NCBI RefSeq assembly: GCF_017315725.1
Contig: NZ_JAFLRG010000002.1
Coordinates: forward strand, 1,798,001 to 1,862,000
Length of the DNA: 64,000 nt
Reading direction: 5' to 3'
Origin: Trinickia acidisoli
Lineage (GTDB): Bacteria > Pseudomonadota > Gammaproteobacteria > Burkholderiales > Burkholderiaceae
Below, in pieces: positions 25,500 through 34,683 of this stretch. The position numbers were made by a program, and so were the translations under genes. Every line of letters starts with the position of its first letter. Positions within the stretch are counted from its first letter, which is position 1. The notes beneath the pieces were generated by a model that ran no database searches, was not told the origin of the DNA, and saw nothing but the letters and a program-made list of their open reading frames with translations.

Positions 25500-25828
25500 G
25501 GTGTCGGCTCGACGATCAGTGTGCCATGCATCGTCGGATGAAACAGGCACTGGTAGGGATAACGCCCGGACCTGCTCGCGACGTATCGCCATGAAGCTTC
25601 GGGCGCGATGCTGCCCGAATCGAAGCCCTTTGCGTTGGTGCTCGCCGTATGGGCCACGAGATCCTTGTTGACCCAAACGACGCTATCCCCGCGATGCACG
25701 ATCACGGTAGGAGGGGCGAAGTGCATTTGCTCGATTGTCACGATGTAGGTGCTCGCATACGCCGGCTCGGCACCGGTCACACACAGGATTGCACTCACGC
25801 CCAGCAAGATACGACGCAACCGGCTCAT
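25496..25828 (-). CDS. Periplasmic cupredoxin (plastocyanin/azurin-like)
   Basis: A 110-residue secreted blue-copper-type protein. A signal peptide runs to about residue 26 (ILLGVSAILCVTGAEPAYA). Copper ligands are visible as His in DLVAHTAST, then Cys, His and Met in YQCLFHPTMHGTL, the normal type 1 arrangement. Function would be electron transfer or copper handling in the periplasm. It overlaps by ATGA both the DUF4142 gene before it and the sigma gene after it. Confidence 0.88.
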   Translation of the reverse strand: MSRLRRILLGVSAILCVTGAEPAYASTYIVTIEQMHFAPPTVIVHRGDSVVWVNKDLVAHTASTNAKGFDSGSIAPEASWRYVASRSGRYPYQCLFHPTMHGTLIVEPTP

Positions 25829-26355
25829 TGCGCTTTCGCCAACGACGCCTGCACGTGCTTCGCATGATCCAGGTGGGCGACGAACGCCGGCCTGACTTTG
25901 ACGAGCAGCGCCTTCAGTTCGGCGTTTTGCGCGCTCGGGATCAGCGTCTTGTCGAGCGCATCGATGACCTGTTCGTGATAAGTGACTTCGTGATCAATAT
26001 ACGCTCGATCGAACTGCGCGCCATGCAGCGATTTTAGATTCGCGATGTTGGCCTCACCTTCCTGCGTGAGGCTGTCGCTGGTCGGATTCGCTTCGGGCGT
26101 GACACCGAGCTTGTGCACGAGAGCGACGGCCGCTTGGTTGACGCTTGTATGATCCGCAACCATGCGTTGCGCGAACATTTTCACGTCCTTCGATTTCGTT
26201 TTCGATTCGGCAAGCTTGCCGGCGTCGATATCTGTCTGATTCGCTGCAACGACAATCGCGGCTATCTGAGGATCAGTCGGGCCGGAACCCTGAGCCCAGA
26301 CGATGCCGCTTGTCAACGCGAGTGCGGCGGCCAACAACCAGCGAAGGGTTTTCAT
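25825..26355 (-). CDS. DUF4142-domain exported protein
   Basis: A 176-residue protein with a signal peptide (LLAAALALTSGIVWAQG) and a helical DUF4142 domain (ANQTDIDAGKLAESKTKSKDVKMFAQRMVADHTSVNQAA, then AYIDHEVTYHEQVIDALD), related to ferritin-like bundles. His and Glu residues are spaced as if to bind metal. It is the first gene of a three-gene coupled operon with a cupredoxin and a sigma factor. The family is common next to stress sigma factors in Burkholderiales; the biochemical role is unknown. Confidence 0.88.
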   Translation of the reverse strand: MKTLRWLLAAALALTSGIVWAQGSGPTDPQIAAIVVAANQTDIDAGKLAESKTKSKDVKMFAQRMVADHTSVNQAAVALVHKLGVTPEANPTSDSLTQEGEANIANLKSLHGAQFDRAYIDHEVTYHEQVIDALDKTLIPSAQNAELKALLVKVRPAFVAHLDHAKHVQASLAKAQ

Positions 26356-26427
26356 GTGAGTTTCCTCGATGAGTGGATGGTCTGCCGTTCATGATGAATG
26401 TCTGGCGCATTCTCGGCATCCGATGAC

Positions 26428-27384
26428 TTAGATGTCGCGAGCCGGAAGGCTGTTCCCAATCCTCGTCCCCGCGAGCTTGGGAAGCGACTGCTGTTCCCGA
26501 ATGACGTTGATCAACGTGAGAAGAGCCGGGTGATTGTAGCGACGACTGCTGTAGTAAATATGAAACGGATCCTCCACATACGTGTTCTTCTTCAGCACGA
26601 TCTGCAGTTCTCCCCGTGCCAGTTCGTCAGCGATCCGTGCTTCGAGTAAGTACGCAATTCCCAACCCTGCCTTGCACGCGCTGATCGTGGTCGCCGTGTC
26701 GTTGATCGTAAGCATGCCGGGGACTCCCAGACGGCGCGGCGCTCCCCCGTCATTGATTTCCCACCGGTAGCTCGAATTGTCGCCAAGCAAGAGTTGCAGG
26801 CAATTGTGCTTCGCCAACTCATCGGGCCGGCGAGGTATGCCATGTCGCTCCAGATAAGCGGGAGAGGCAGCCATTACCCACCGCTGTGGGCCCGTCAGCG
26901 GCACCGCCACCATATCTTCCGGAACGTAGTGACCATATCGAATGCCCGCGTCGTAACCCTCTGCCACGATGTCGATTGGTCTGTTTTCGACGACGACGGT
27001 AAGCCGCACTTCAGGACACCTGCGCACAAACTCGGGTAGCGCGGGCGCAACGAGTAAATGAGCCGCATCGGCGAAAACGTTCAGCCGGATCTCCCCGAAC
27101 CGCGCTGTGCCGGGCGCCTCGAATGTCTCGAGTGCGGAGCCGATCTGATTGAAGCCGTCTTCCAACCGCGCGGCCAAGTCTCGTCCAACAGCGGTTGCGG
27201 AAACGGCCCTGCTCGTTCTGTTCAACAGCTTTGCGCCGAGACGATCTTCCAGTCGACGCATTGCGTGGCTGACGGCCGATGGCGTTTGCCCCAATTCAAT
27301 CGCCGCAAGCCGGAAGCTTCGACACCTCACGATCGTAAGGAATGACTTTAGGTCGGCGAAGTCGATTCGGTCCGTTTTTACCAT
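26428..27384 (-). CDS. LysR-family transcriptional regulator
   Basis: A 318-residue LysR regulator. The winged helix is in FLTIVRCRSFRLAAIELGQTPSAVSHAMRRLEDRLGAKLLNRTSRAVS and the effector domain has IRLNVFADAAHLLVAPALPEFVRRCPEVRLTVVVENRPIDIVAEGYDAGIRYG, typical of the DsdC/AaeR-like group. Divergent from the SDR and aldo-keto reductase genes, which it likely controls. The intergenic part near 27400-27430 carries TGAAT and ATTCA half-sites that may be its site. Confidence 0.9.
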   Translation of the reverse strand: MVKTDRIDFADLKSFLTIVRCRSFRLAAIELGQTPSAVSHAMRRLEDRLGAKLLNRTSRAVSATAVGRDLAARLEDGFNQIGSALETFEAPGTARFGEIRLNVFADAAHLLVAPALPEFVRRCPEVRLTVVVENRPIDIVAEGYDAGIRYGHYVPEDMVAVPLTGPQRWVMAASPAYLERHGIPRRPDELAKHNCLQLLLGDNSSYRWEINDGGAPRRLGVPGMLTINDTATTISACKAGLGIAYLLEARIADELARGELQIVLKKNTYVEDPFHIYYSSRRYNHPALLTLINVIREQQSLPKLAGTRIGNSLPARDI

Positions 27385-27510
27385 GATGAATACAGTTCAT
27401 CCACTCAGTGAATTCCATTCATTCTATCCCGTGCAATCATTCATACCCGGCCGATGTGAGCCGACGCGTGCTGCGCTGGGCCCACGGCCTGACCTTTCTT
27501 GGGGAAATCC

Positions 27511-28284
27511 ATGCCGAGTTTCGAGCACATGCGGATTCGCGATCTGAACGGCACCAAGGTTCTCGTCACCGGCGGTTCCACCGGAATCGGAGCGGCGGTC
27601 GTTCGCGCATTTGCCGCACAGGGCGCGCAGGTGGTTGCCCACTACAACCAGAGCGAGGCAGCCGCGCAAGCGCTGCGTGCTGAATCACCCGAGCGGATTC
27701 GGCTCATTCAGGGCGATCTGAGCGAACCCGGCAGTGCAACACGTGTGGTGGAGGTCGCGGCGGAAATGCTCGGTGGGCTCGACGGGCTTATCAACAATGC
27801 CGGGAGCATGTTGGGGCGGATCGGAACGACGGAGATGCCCGAAGGCCATTTCGATGAGGTCGTGAACCTCAACGTCCGTTCGGTCTGGGACGCAACCTTG
27901 GCTGCCTACCCACTTCTGAAGAAAGCCAAGGGCTACATCATCAACACGTCGTCCATCGCTGCCCGGACCGGCGGCGGTGCAGGCGCGGTGCTGTATGCGG
28001 CCACGAAAAGCTTTGTCAGCAGCTTGACGCGCGGCCAGGCAAAAGAATTCGTCGGCGACGGAATTCGCGTCAACGCCGTAGCACCGGGACTGATCCGGAC
28101 ACCGTTCCACGACAAATACACGCCACCCGATGTCTTTGCATCGCAGACAGCTTCGATACCCATGGGGAGAGAGGGTTTGCCGGAGGAATGCGTCGGCGCG
28201 TTCCTTTTCTTGGCCTCTCCCGCACTGTCCGGGTACATCACCGGCCAGGTGATCGAAGTGAACGGCGGGCAACTCATGCCTTGA
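27511..28284 (+). CDS. Short-chain dehydrogenase/reductase
   Basis: A 257-residue classical SDR. VLVTGGSTGIGAAVVRAFAAQG is the cofactor loop, GLINNAGSM the NNAG motif, IINTSSIAA the catalytic Ser and VLYAATKSFVSSLTRG the Tyr-Lys pair. The C-terminus SPALSGYITGQVIEVNGGQLMP is typical. ATG at 27511 is used; the upstream TTG is unlikely. Followed after 18 bp by an aldo-keto reductase, so the two form an operon divergent from the LysR gene. Confidence 0.9.
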   Translation: MPSFEHMRIRDLNGTKVLVTGGSTGIGAAVVRAFAAQGAQVVAHYNQSEAAAQALRAESPERIRLIQGDLSEPGSATRVVEVAAEMLGGLDGLINNAGSMLGRIGTTEMPEGHFDEVVNLNVRSVWDATLAAYPLLKKAKGYIINTSSIAARTGGGAGAVLYAATKSFVSSLTRGQAKEFVGDGIRVNAVAPGLIRTPFHDKYTPPDVFASQTASIPMGREGLPEECVGAFLFLASPALSGYITGQVIEVNGGQLMP

Positions 28285-28302
28285 AAGAGGAAAGGAAAGA
28301 AG

Positions 28303-29289
28303 ATGAATCAACGGCCATTTGGGCAGACAGGAAAAGTAGTTTCAGAAATCGGGTTCGGTGCCTGGGCGATTGGAGGCTCGTGGGGCGACGTTTCAGAGAG
28401 CGATGCGAAGGCGGCGCTGCACGCAGCGCTTGATAGCGGCACGACCTTTATCGACACGGCCGATGTATACGGCGACGGACGCTCTGAGCGGATCATCGCG
28501 GCCGTGCTCAAGGAACGGGGCGGGCCGCGGCCGTTCATCGCGACCAAAGCAGGCCGTCGCCTCCATCCTCATTTGGCGCAGGGCTATACCGCGGCCAATC
28601 TGAATGCGTTTGTCGACCGCTCCCTCGAGAATCTCGATACCGACTGTCTCGACCTGGTGCAACTCCATTGTCCGCCGACGGAGGTCTACTATCGACCGGA
28701 CGTTTTCGACGCCATGGATGGCATGGTTGCGTCGGGGAAGATCCGGAATTATGGAGTGTCGGTGGAGAAAGCCGAGGAAGGTCTCAAGGCAATCGAATAC
28801 CCGGGTGTCAAGTCGGTGCAAGTGATTTACAACATCTTCAGGCAGCGGCCGGCCGATCTTTTCATGCGCGAAGCGCAAGCCAGAGGAATCGCCGTCATTG
28901 TCCGCGTGCCGCTTGCATCGGGCGTGCTAACCGGGAAGATGACCGGCGACACAACATTTGCAACCGATGACCATCGCCATTTCAATCGTGACGGCCAAGC
29001 TTTCGACAAGGGAGAGACGTTTGCCGGAGTCCCCTATGACGTGGCGCTCGAAGCGGTCGACGAGATCCGCCCTTTTGTCCCGAAGGACGTCACCATGGCG
29101 CAGTTTGCACTGCGCTGGATTTTGATGAATCACGGGGTCACCACTGTCATCCCGGGTGCTAAGAATCCGGAGCAAGCCAAAGCAAATTGTGCGGCGAGCG
29201 AACTGCCGCCTCTGACAGAGGCCGCGATGACTGCGCTGCGCACGCTGTATCTGGAGAAGATAGCGCCCTTTGTGCATCATCAATGGTGA
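28303..29289 (+). CDS. Aldo/keto reductase
   Basis: A 328-residue NADPH-dependent TIM-barrel reductase. MNQRPFGQTGKVVSEIGFGAWAIGGSWG is the N-terminus of the YajO/AKR11-13 type, FIDTADVYGDGRSERI holds the catalytic Asp and Tyr, FIATKAGR the Lys and DLVQLHCPP the His. It ends after VIPGAKNPEQAKANCAA, the cofactor region. AAAGGAAAGAAG precedes the ATG. Probably acts with the SDR on the same carbonyl substrate. Confidence 0.9.
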   Translation: MNQRPFGQTGKVVSEIGFGAWAIGGSWGDVSESDAKAALHAALDSGTTFIDTADVYGDGRSERIIAAVLKERGGPRPFIATKAGRRLHPHLAQGYTAANLNAFVDRSLENLDTDCLDLVQLHCPPTEVYYRPDVFDAMDGMVASGKIRNYGVSVEKAEEGLKAIEYPGVKSVQVIYNIFRQRPADLFMREAQARGIAVIVRVPLASGVLTGKMTGDTTFATDDHRHFNRDGQAFDKGETFAGVPYDVALEAVDEIRPFVPKDVTMAQFALRWILMNHGVTTVIPGAKNPEQAKANCAASELPPLTEAAMTALRTLYLEKIAPFVHHQW

Positions 29290-29519
29290 AGCCGGTATGC
29301 CTGGTCAGCCGAAATGCGTGCCCGCCGGAATTGCTATTTCCGGCGTCAATTCGTCTGCGGTTCAGCGCGACTAAGTACTTTATGCGCGCGATCAATGACG
29401 GGGCGATCAATCATCCGACCGTCGATCATGATGGCGCGTGAGTTTCGCGTGGCTTCTAATACTCGCTTCGCCCAGGCGATTTCCAGCTCGGCCGGTGCGA
29501 AGGCCTGACGAGCCGGTGC

Positions 29520-29870
29520 CGGTTGGGAAGGATGGACGCAAAGTTTGCCGAATGCAATCCGGCAAAGATGGCCGCACGCCGCAATCTGCTCGACCAGGTC
29601 TACCTCCCGGTACAAAAAGAAACGTCACGGCCGTTTCCAGCAACGTTCGTCCTTCTCGTTTCGTTGGACGCAATCACTTGTCCCGTGCTGATTATTGGCT
29701 CCGTCAACGACAAGCTTGTGCGGCTCGATGATCTTCATGAGATGAACAACCGCTTCCGGGATAGCAGACTGAAAGTGCTCAAAGGACCCGGTCACATGAT
29801 TCCACTTGAAGCGCCAAAAGAACTGGGAAACGAGATCAACTCCTTCTATCGAGCCAGAGGGTTTCTTTAG
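29520..29870 (+). pseudogene. C-terminal fragment of an alpha/beta hydrolase
   Basis: The plus frame ending at 29870 reads ITCPVLIIGSVNDKLVRLDD, LKVLKGPGHMIPLEAPKELG and FYRARGFL. This is the last third of an alpha/beta hydrolase, with the catalytic Asp region (GSVNDK) and the catalytic His (GPGHMIP). The N-terminal part with the nucleophile elbow is absent and the sequence upstream to 29290 shows no matching frame. A decayed gene remnant. Confidence 0.65.
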
Positions 29871-30032
29871 GTCCTATCACGTTCGCGGCCCACGAAGGCA
29901 GAGTCGCTGCATCCGGGCTGACTCGATCGATTCATGATTCGCCCCTCACCGGTTATCAGCGAAGCGGGGCTGGGTCACGATACAGCAACGAAGGCAGGCC
30001 GGATGCGGCCGCCAATTCCCTTTCTCACTCTC

Positions 30033-30190
30033 TCAGCGGCCGCCGAACCGTTGCTTCGCGGCGTCGGTCACGGGCGTGTACATGCCTACGAGCGTCCCTT
30101 CGGGGTCACGGAACTGAGCCGCGCGGTTACCCCAAGGCATCATCTTCGGCTCGTGCACCACCGGCACTTCATCTTTGAGCCTCGCGAAAG
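30033..30190 (-). pseudogene. C-terminal fragment of a VOC/glyoxalase-family protein
   Basis: Read on the minus strand from about 30190 the frame gives KDEVPVVHEPKMMPWGNRAAQ, FRDPEGTLVGMYTPVTD and a stop at 30033-30035. FRDPEGTLV is the conserved end of a VOC (glyoxalase/dioxygenase) module with the metal-ligand Glu region. No start or first half is present upstream, so only the tail remains. Confidence 0.6.
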
Positions 30191-30896
30191 ATCGTCAAGC
30201 GGGTTATCCGCTGAACAGGAAAATGGCCGCTCGTGACAGGAAGCTCTGGACTACGAGCGGCTCACGCGGGTCGCTATACGCGTCAGAAGGGGAACGAAGA
30301 GCTACAAAACGGTTAACGTCGTTAAATTTATATTCAATAGACGACGTAGGTGCCGGGTGATACGCTGACCCTCATTGAGATTTCGATTGCAGCACTTCGA
30401 TAGTTCACGAAAAACTGCCAATGAGACACATTAAGATAAATACTTAGTACTCCAAAAGTTTATTTGTATTTGCACAATCAAAGCAGACTTGCGAGTATTC
30501 TATTTATTTGACCCATATCACTTTACTTCACTGCACCATCTGATCAGCTTTAATCGGTCGCCTTCCTTCAAAGCATGCAACAACGTCTGTTTCTGCGGCC
30601 CTCATAGGTCAGCAACTTAAATGCGGCCGCAGGCCCACGCGCGGACGTCATTGTTTGGATACGTTGGCCGTAGCTTTTGATTGTGTTCGTCCAATGTCTA
30701 ACTTTCGTCTGATCTATATCAGATTCTTAGTGTGCCGCCACGCCACGGCTGCGCGGCCTCAACGTACTTCATCGTTCTTTCAACAACTGAACTCGACCAA
30801 AAGGGAGGAAAGAGACTAGCCGCTATTAATGGAGGAGGCCGACCCCGTGAGATGAATATCACAGGGCAAATAACATCGAATAAAGAAGGTGGAGCT
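30191..30896. other. AT-rich intergenic region before the porin gene
   Basis: About 700 bp without a convincing gene. From 30300 to 30560 the base composition is far more AT-rich than the surroundings, a usual sign of foreign or H-NS-bound DNA. A palindrome TCTGAT-CTAT-ATCAGA at 30708-30723 lies about 175 bp upstream of the porin start. The long leader between it and 30897 may hold the porin promoter and untranslated region. Confidence 0.5.
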
Positions 30897-31910
30897 ATGT
30901 TTTTTAAAGCAATCGCGGCGGCTACGCTTGCGTCCGTCGCCTGCGCCGCGCAGGCGCAATCGTTTGTGACATTGGATGGAAGTCTCGACAGTGGCGCGCG
31001 CTACACCAACAACGGCCACGGTGCGGCGATCACGATGAGCACGAACGGCTGGTATATGTCGAATCGTCTCGATTTCCGTGGACAGGAAGATCTGGGCGCG
31101 GGGTGGACGACCGGCTTCACGCTCGAATCCGGCCTCAACTCGGGTACCGGGGCGCTCGACAACACGACGGGGATTCTCTTCAACCGCTTGTCGTACCTGA
31201 AAGTGGGCAGCCCGTACGGGACGTTATTCCTCGGTCACCAGTACAGCATCGCGCACGATATTGCCCGCGACATCGACCCGATGTATCTCGCGTATCCGAC
31301 TCTCGTTGCCGCCGCGCCTTCGAACTCGGGTTATCACTTCGACGATGGCGCGAAGTATGTCGGCGACTACGGCCCGCTCCAAGTCCGGCTGGAAAACGCA
31401 TTGGGTGGGGTAGCGGGCAACTTCGCCGACGGCTCCGCTCGCGGCATCGGTCTGCAGTACAAACAAGGCTTCATCAGCGCGGGCAGCGGGTATATCCACC
31501 GGCGCATCCTGATCGGAGCAACCTATGATTCCGACGATTTCTACATCGCGGGCGCGCGCATGCATTTCGGCCCGGTGATGCTGGGCGGCGGATTCATGGA
31601 CGAAAACCTGAGCAGCACCGGCGCGTCCGCCGCCGTGCGCACCGTAAACTATTGGGCAGGCGCGACATACGATGTCGATCCGTTCTTGCAAATCGGCTTT
31701 CAGGCATATGAAACGAGCCTTCCCAACACGAACGGCAACCGCGACCAGGCTCTGTTCAGCGCAACCTATCGGCTATCGAAGCGCACGTTCCTCTATGCCG
31801 AGTCGGACTATGTCCGTTTCCGCGGATCTTACGTGACCAACACGACATTGAATCCGCAGAAGGCACAACGCCAGATCGGCGCGACCGTCGGCATCAACCA
31901 TACCTTCTGA
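30897..31910 (+). CDS. Gram-negative general porin (Burkholderia type)
   Basis: A 337-residue outer-membrane trimeric porin. A signal peptide MFFKAIAAATLASVACAAQA is followed by QSFVTLDGSLDSGARYTNN and alternating amphipathic strands, ending in VGINHTF with the terminal Phe needed for assembly. GLESGLNSGTG and LGHQYSIAHDI are typical of the Burkholderiales porin family. The ATG at 30897 follows GGTGGAGCT; the frame is open further upstream but lacks a signal. The carrier and LysR genes downstream suggest uptake of an aromatic or organic acid. Confidence 0.92.
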   Translation: MFFKAIAAATLASVACAAQAQSFVTLDGSLDSGARYTNNGHGAAITMSTNGWYMSNRLDFRGQEDLGAGWTTGFTLESGLNSGTGALDNTTGILFNRLSYLKVGSPYGTLFLGHQYSIAHDIARDIDPMYLAYPTLVAAAPSNSGYHFDDGAKYVGDYGPLQVRLENALGGVAGNFADGSARGIGLQYKQGFISAGSGYIHRRILIGATYDSDDFYIAGARMHFGPVMLGGGFMDENLSSTGASAAVRTVNYWAGATYDVDPFLQIGFQAYETSLPNTNGNRDQALFSATYRLSKRTFLYAESDYVRFRGSYVTNTTLNPQKAQRQIGATVGINHTF

Positions 31911-32017
31911 TCTTCCAACGAATAGATGGGCCAGCCACGGGATGGGTACGAATCACGCCTTCCCTTGGCGATCCAGACGAGGTTTTCCGCATGACGAAAG
32001 AACGCTCCGGACATGTG

Positions 32018-32959
32018 ATGGATCACCTGAACCGGTACATGACGACCAACATGAACGCACGGCATTTGCGCTTGCTGGTTGCGATAGAAGATTCGCGCAA
32101 CCTGACACAAGTGGCGTCGAGCCTGTTTGTCACTGTGCCGGCCGTGTCGAAGACACTCAGTGAAATCGAGCGCACGGCCGGCGTCCGGATATTCGAGCGT
32201 ACCTCGCATGGATTGCGGCCCACCATCTATGGCGAATGTTTCGTTCGCCACGCGCGTGCGGTTCTGACCGAACTGAACCAGACCGCGACCGACATCAAGG
32301 CGCTGAAATCAGGCAACGCCGGCCGAGTGCGTGTCGGCATCACGCGCACGTTCACCTCGACGATCATGCCCAAAGCGCTCGCGCTGTTGAAGCAGGGCTC
32401 GCCTCATGTCGGCGTGTCGATCTATGAAGGACGCATGACGACATTGCTGGAACAATTGCTGCGCGGCGAAGTCGATCTGATCGTCGGCCGCCTGCCGAAC
32501 AAGTCCGATCGTGCGGGATTACAGGAGAAGGTGCTATTGGACCTGCCGATCAAGCTCGTGACGGGGCGCCATCATCCGCTAGCTACGCAAGAAAAACTCG
32601 CATGGTCCGATCTCGAGGGATTTCCATGGATTCTCCCGCCCGCCGAATCGTTGATGCGGCAGTCGCTTGAAAACACGTTCGCCTACTACGGCCTGCCGCT
32701 GCCGCAAAACTACATTGAAACGCGCTCGTCGCACCTGATCCGCGCGTACATCCAACTCAACGATGCCATTGCGCCGCTGACGGTCGACGCGTCGAAGAAA
32801 TTCGGCTCCCTCGATCCTGTTCACGTCCTGCCGCTCGATCTGCGCTGCATGCGGCGGCCACTCGGCGTCGTCTGGCGAACCGAAAAGCAACTCGAGCCGG
32901 GTGCGCTGCTGCTCTTGCGCAGCCTGGAAAGCAGCGTGTCGGGCGATGAGATCGACTGA
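32018..32959 (+). CDS. LysR-family regulator (paralogue 1)
   Basis: A 313-residue LysR protein (HLRLLVAIEDSRNLTQVASSLFVTVPAVSKTLSEIERTAGVRIFERTSHGL). Effector domain from about residue 90 (GRVRVGITRTFTSTIMPKAL) with DLIVGRLPNKSDRAGLQEKVL. It closely resembles the LysR protein at 34684-35676 in both domains. The start at 32018 aligns with the paralogue's N-terminus; ATGs at 31991 and 32051 are also in frame. Lies between the porin and the MFS genes and probably regulates them. Confidence 0.87.
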   Translation: MDHLNRYMTTNMNARHLRLLVAIEDSRNLTQVASSLFVTVPAVSKTLSEIERTAGVRIFERTSHGLRPTIYGECFVRHARAVLTELNQTATDIKALKSGNAGRVRVGITRTFTSTIMPKALALLKQGSPHVGVSIYEGRMTTLLEQLLRGEVDLIVGRLPNKSDRAGLQEKVLLDLPIKLVTGRHHPLATQEKLAWSDLEGFPWILPPAESLMRQSLENTFAYYGLPLPQNYIETRSSHLIRAYIQLNDAIAPLTVDASKKFGSLDPVHVLPLDLRCMRRPLGVVWRTEKQLEPGALLLLRSLESSVSGDEID

Positions 32960-33020
32960 CCGGTGTCACACGATTTCCGCGCCGACACGGCAGCCCTCGA
33001 CAACCACGCACCTTCCTGGA

Positions 33021-33050
33021 TTAACCGGTTGGTTAACGCGTTAATCATTA
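33021..33050. promoter_or_regulatory. Overlapping palindromes upstream of the MFS gene
   Basis: Within 30 bp are TTAACC-GGTT-GGTTAA (33021-33036) and the perfect TTAACGCGTTAA (33033-33044), sharing bases, with AACCGGTT embedded. They lie in the 320-bp gap between the LysR and MFS genes, which otherwise shows no gene. They look like an operator for a dimeric regulator of the carrier. Confidence 0.5.
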
Positions 33051-33282
33051 ATTTCAACCTCGTGGCCGATGGATTGCGCGATGATCGTCATCGAGCGACG
33101 CGGGGAGCGTTGCCTGAAATCAGCCGGGACCGAGATCCGGTAGCAGAACGATTACGCATTCCGTGCCGCGCACGCTTGCGGCAGATAGGCAGATTGGGAC
33201 CACTTCCTTGCCCAAGTGCGCGTTGCCGCTTGCAACCGCCATGCACCGCCTTCCACAACTGCTAGAGACATCCGGGAACCCC

Positions 33283-34632
33283 ATGAAGTTTGGCTGGTAC
33301 ACAGAACTGACGCCGGTAGAACGGCGCACCTATTGGGCCTGCTTCGGCGGCTTCACGCTCGACTCGCTCGATTCCACGATGTATGCGTTGCTCGCGCCGC
33401 TACTGATCGCCGTCGTCGGCATCAGCCGCCCCGAAATCGGCGTACTCGCAACTGCCGGCTTGATCGGCAACGCGATCGGCGGTTGGACCGCCGGCATCGT
33501 TGCGGACAGATTCGGCAGGGTACCCGTGCTGAAGTTCACCATCTTGTGGGTCGCGGCGTTCAGCCTGCTCGCTGCGTTCGCATCGGGCTTTCATGAACTG
33601 ATGGTGATTCGTGCTTTGCAAGGCCTGGGTTATGGCGGCGAAGCGGCGGTCGGCGGCGTGCTGATCAGCGAAGTGGTGCGTCCCGAACTTCGCGGACGAG
33701 TCGCATCGTCGGTGCAGGCCGGTTTTGCGGTCGGCTATGCGTTAGCGACCGCGTTGATGCCGATCGTGTTCAATCTGTTCCCCGAAACGATCGGCTGGCG
33801 CGTTATGTTCGCGATAGGCGTCATACCCGCGCTGCTCGTGCTGATGATCCGAAAGACGGTTCCGGAAAGCAGGATCTTCGAAGCCGAGGCGAAAGCGCGG
33901 CGGAACGGCGGCGCGAAAAATCCGTTCTGGCAAATTTTCCAGCCGGCGCATCGGCGCGGCACTCTGTTGGGCTTGATGCTGGCGAGCGGTGTCGTCGGCG
34001 GCGCCTTCGCGATGAGCGCGTGGCTGCCGGCCTATCTGCGCATCGATCTTCATCTGGCCGTCGCGTCGGCGGCAGGATATCTCGCGATCAGCATTGCCGG
34101 ATCGTTGACTGGCCCATTCGCGAGTGGCCTGCTTAGCGACAAGATCGGGCGTCGCGCGAATTTCGTCGTGCTGGTGTTGTGCCAGGCCGCGGTGGTTAGT
34201 GTGTTCCTTTTCTTTCCGGTCAGCCCGACCGCCACACTCGCGCTGATCTTTCTTCACGGCATGCTGCAAAGCGGTTTGGCGGCAGCGTTGCTGCCGACGT
34301 TCGCCGAATTGTTTGCCACTCATATCCGCGCGAATGGAGCGGGATTTTGCATCACGGGCGGCCGTGGGTTTGCCTCGATCGCGCCCGCTGCGGTCGGCTT
34401 GATGTCGGCGACGATGCCGCTAGGTCGGGCAATGGGCATCAGCACGCTAACGGCGTTCGCCGTCGCGCTGGTGGCGGCGATCTTCATGCCCGAGCGTTCC
34501 GGCGCGGATCTCGAACAAGACGACCATCCCGAACGATCGGACGAGATGAAGGCGAATCACGTCGAGGCTGCCAGGATCGACGCTGTCTGTCGCGATGATC
34601 AGTCGGAAAATCGGATAAGCCGAATCGCGTGA
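33283..34632 (+). CDS. MFS transporter of the aromatic/organic acid type
   Basis: A 449-residue 12-helix carrier. Helix 1 is FGGFTLDSLDSTMYALLAPLLIAVVG with the Asp seen in aromatic acid:H+ symporters; the loop 2-3 motif is GGWTAGIVADRFGRVPVL and RALQGLGYGGEAAVGGVLISE follows. GLLSDKIGRRANFV is the repeated loop in the second half. ATG at 33283 gives the normal short N-terminus; the frame is open upstream. It is flanked by two related LysR genes. Confidence 0.88.
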   Translation: MKFGWYTELTPVERRTYWACFGGFTLDSLDSTMYALLAPLLIAVVGISRPEIGVLATAGLIGNAIGGWTAGIVADRFGRVPVLKFTILWVAAFSLLAAFASGFHELMVIRALQGLGYGGEAAVGGVLISEVVRPELRGRVASSVQAGFAVGYALATALMPIVFNLFPETIGWRVMFAIGVIPALLVLMIRKTVPESRIFEAEAKARRNGGAKNPFWQIFQPAHRRGTLLGLMLASGVVGGAFAMSAWLPAYLRIDLHLAVASAAGYLAISIAGSLTGPFASGLLSDKIGRRANFVVLVLCQAAVVSVFLFFPVSPTATLALIFLHGMLQSGLAAALLPTFAELFATHIRANGAGFCITGGRGFASIAPAAVGLMSATMPLGRAMGISTLTAFAVALVAAIFMPERSGADLEQDDHPERSDEMKANHVEAARIDAVCRDDQSENRISRIA

Positions 34633-34683
34633 AGATGGCGGAGGTGATTCGCGGCAAGCGCACATCAACGATGCGGAGCAAGC

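Noticed and set aside
25083..25541. A plus-strand frame opposite the sigma factor gene
   Set aside because: Shadow of the sigma factor frame; the minus strand has conserved regions 2 and 4.
30732..30896. A 55-residue N-terminal extension of the porin
   Set aside because: The signal peptide begins at 30897 with a ribosome binding site just before it; the extension would block export.
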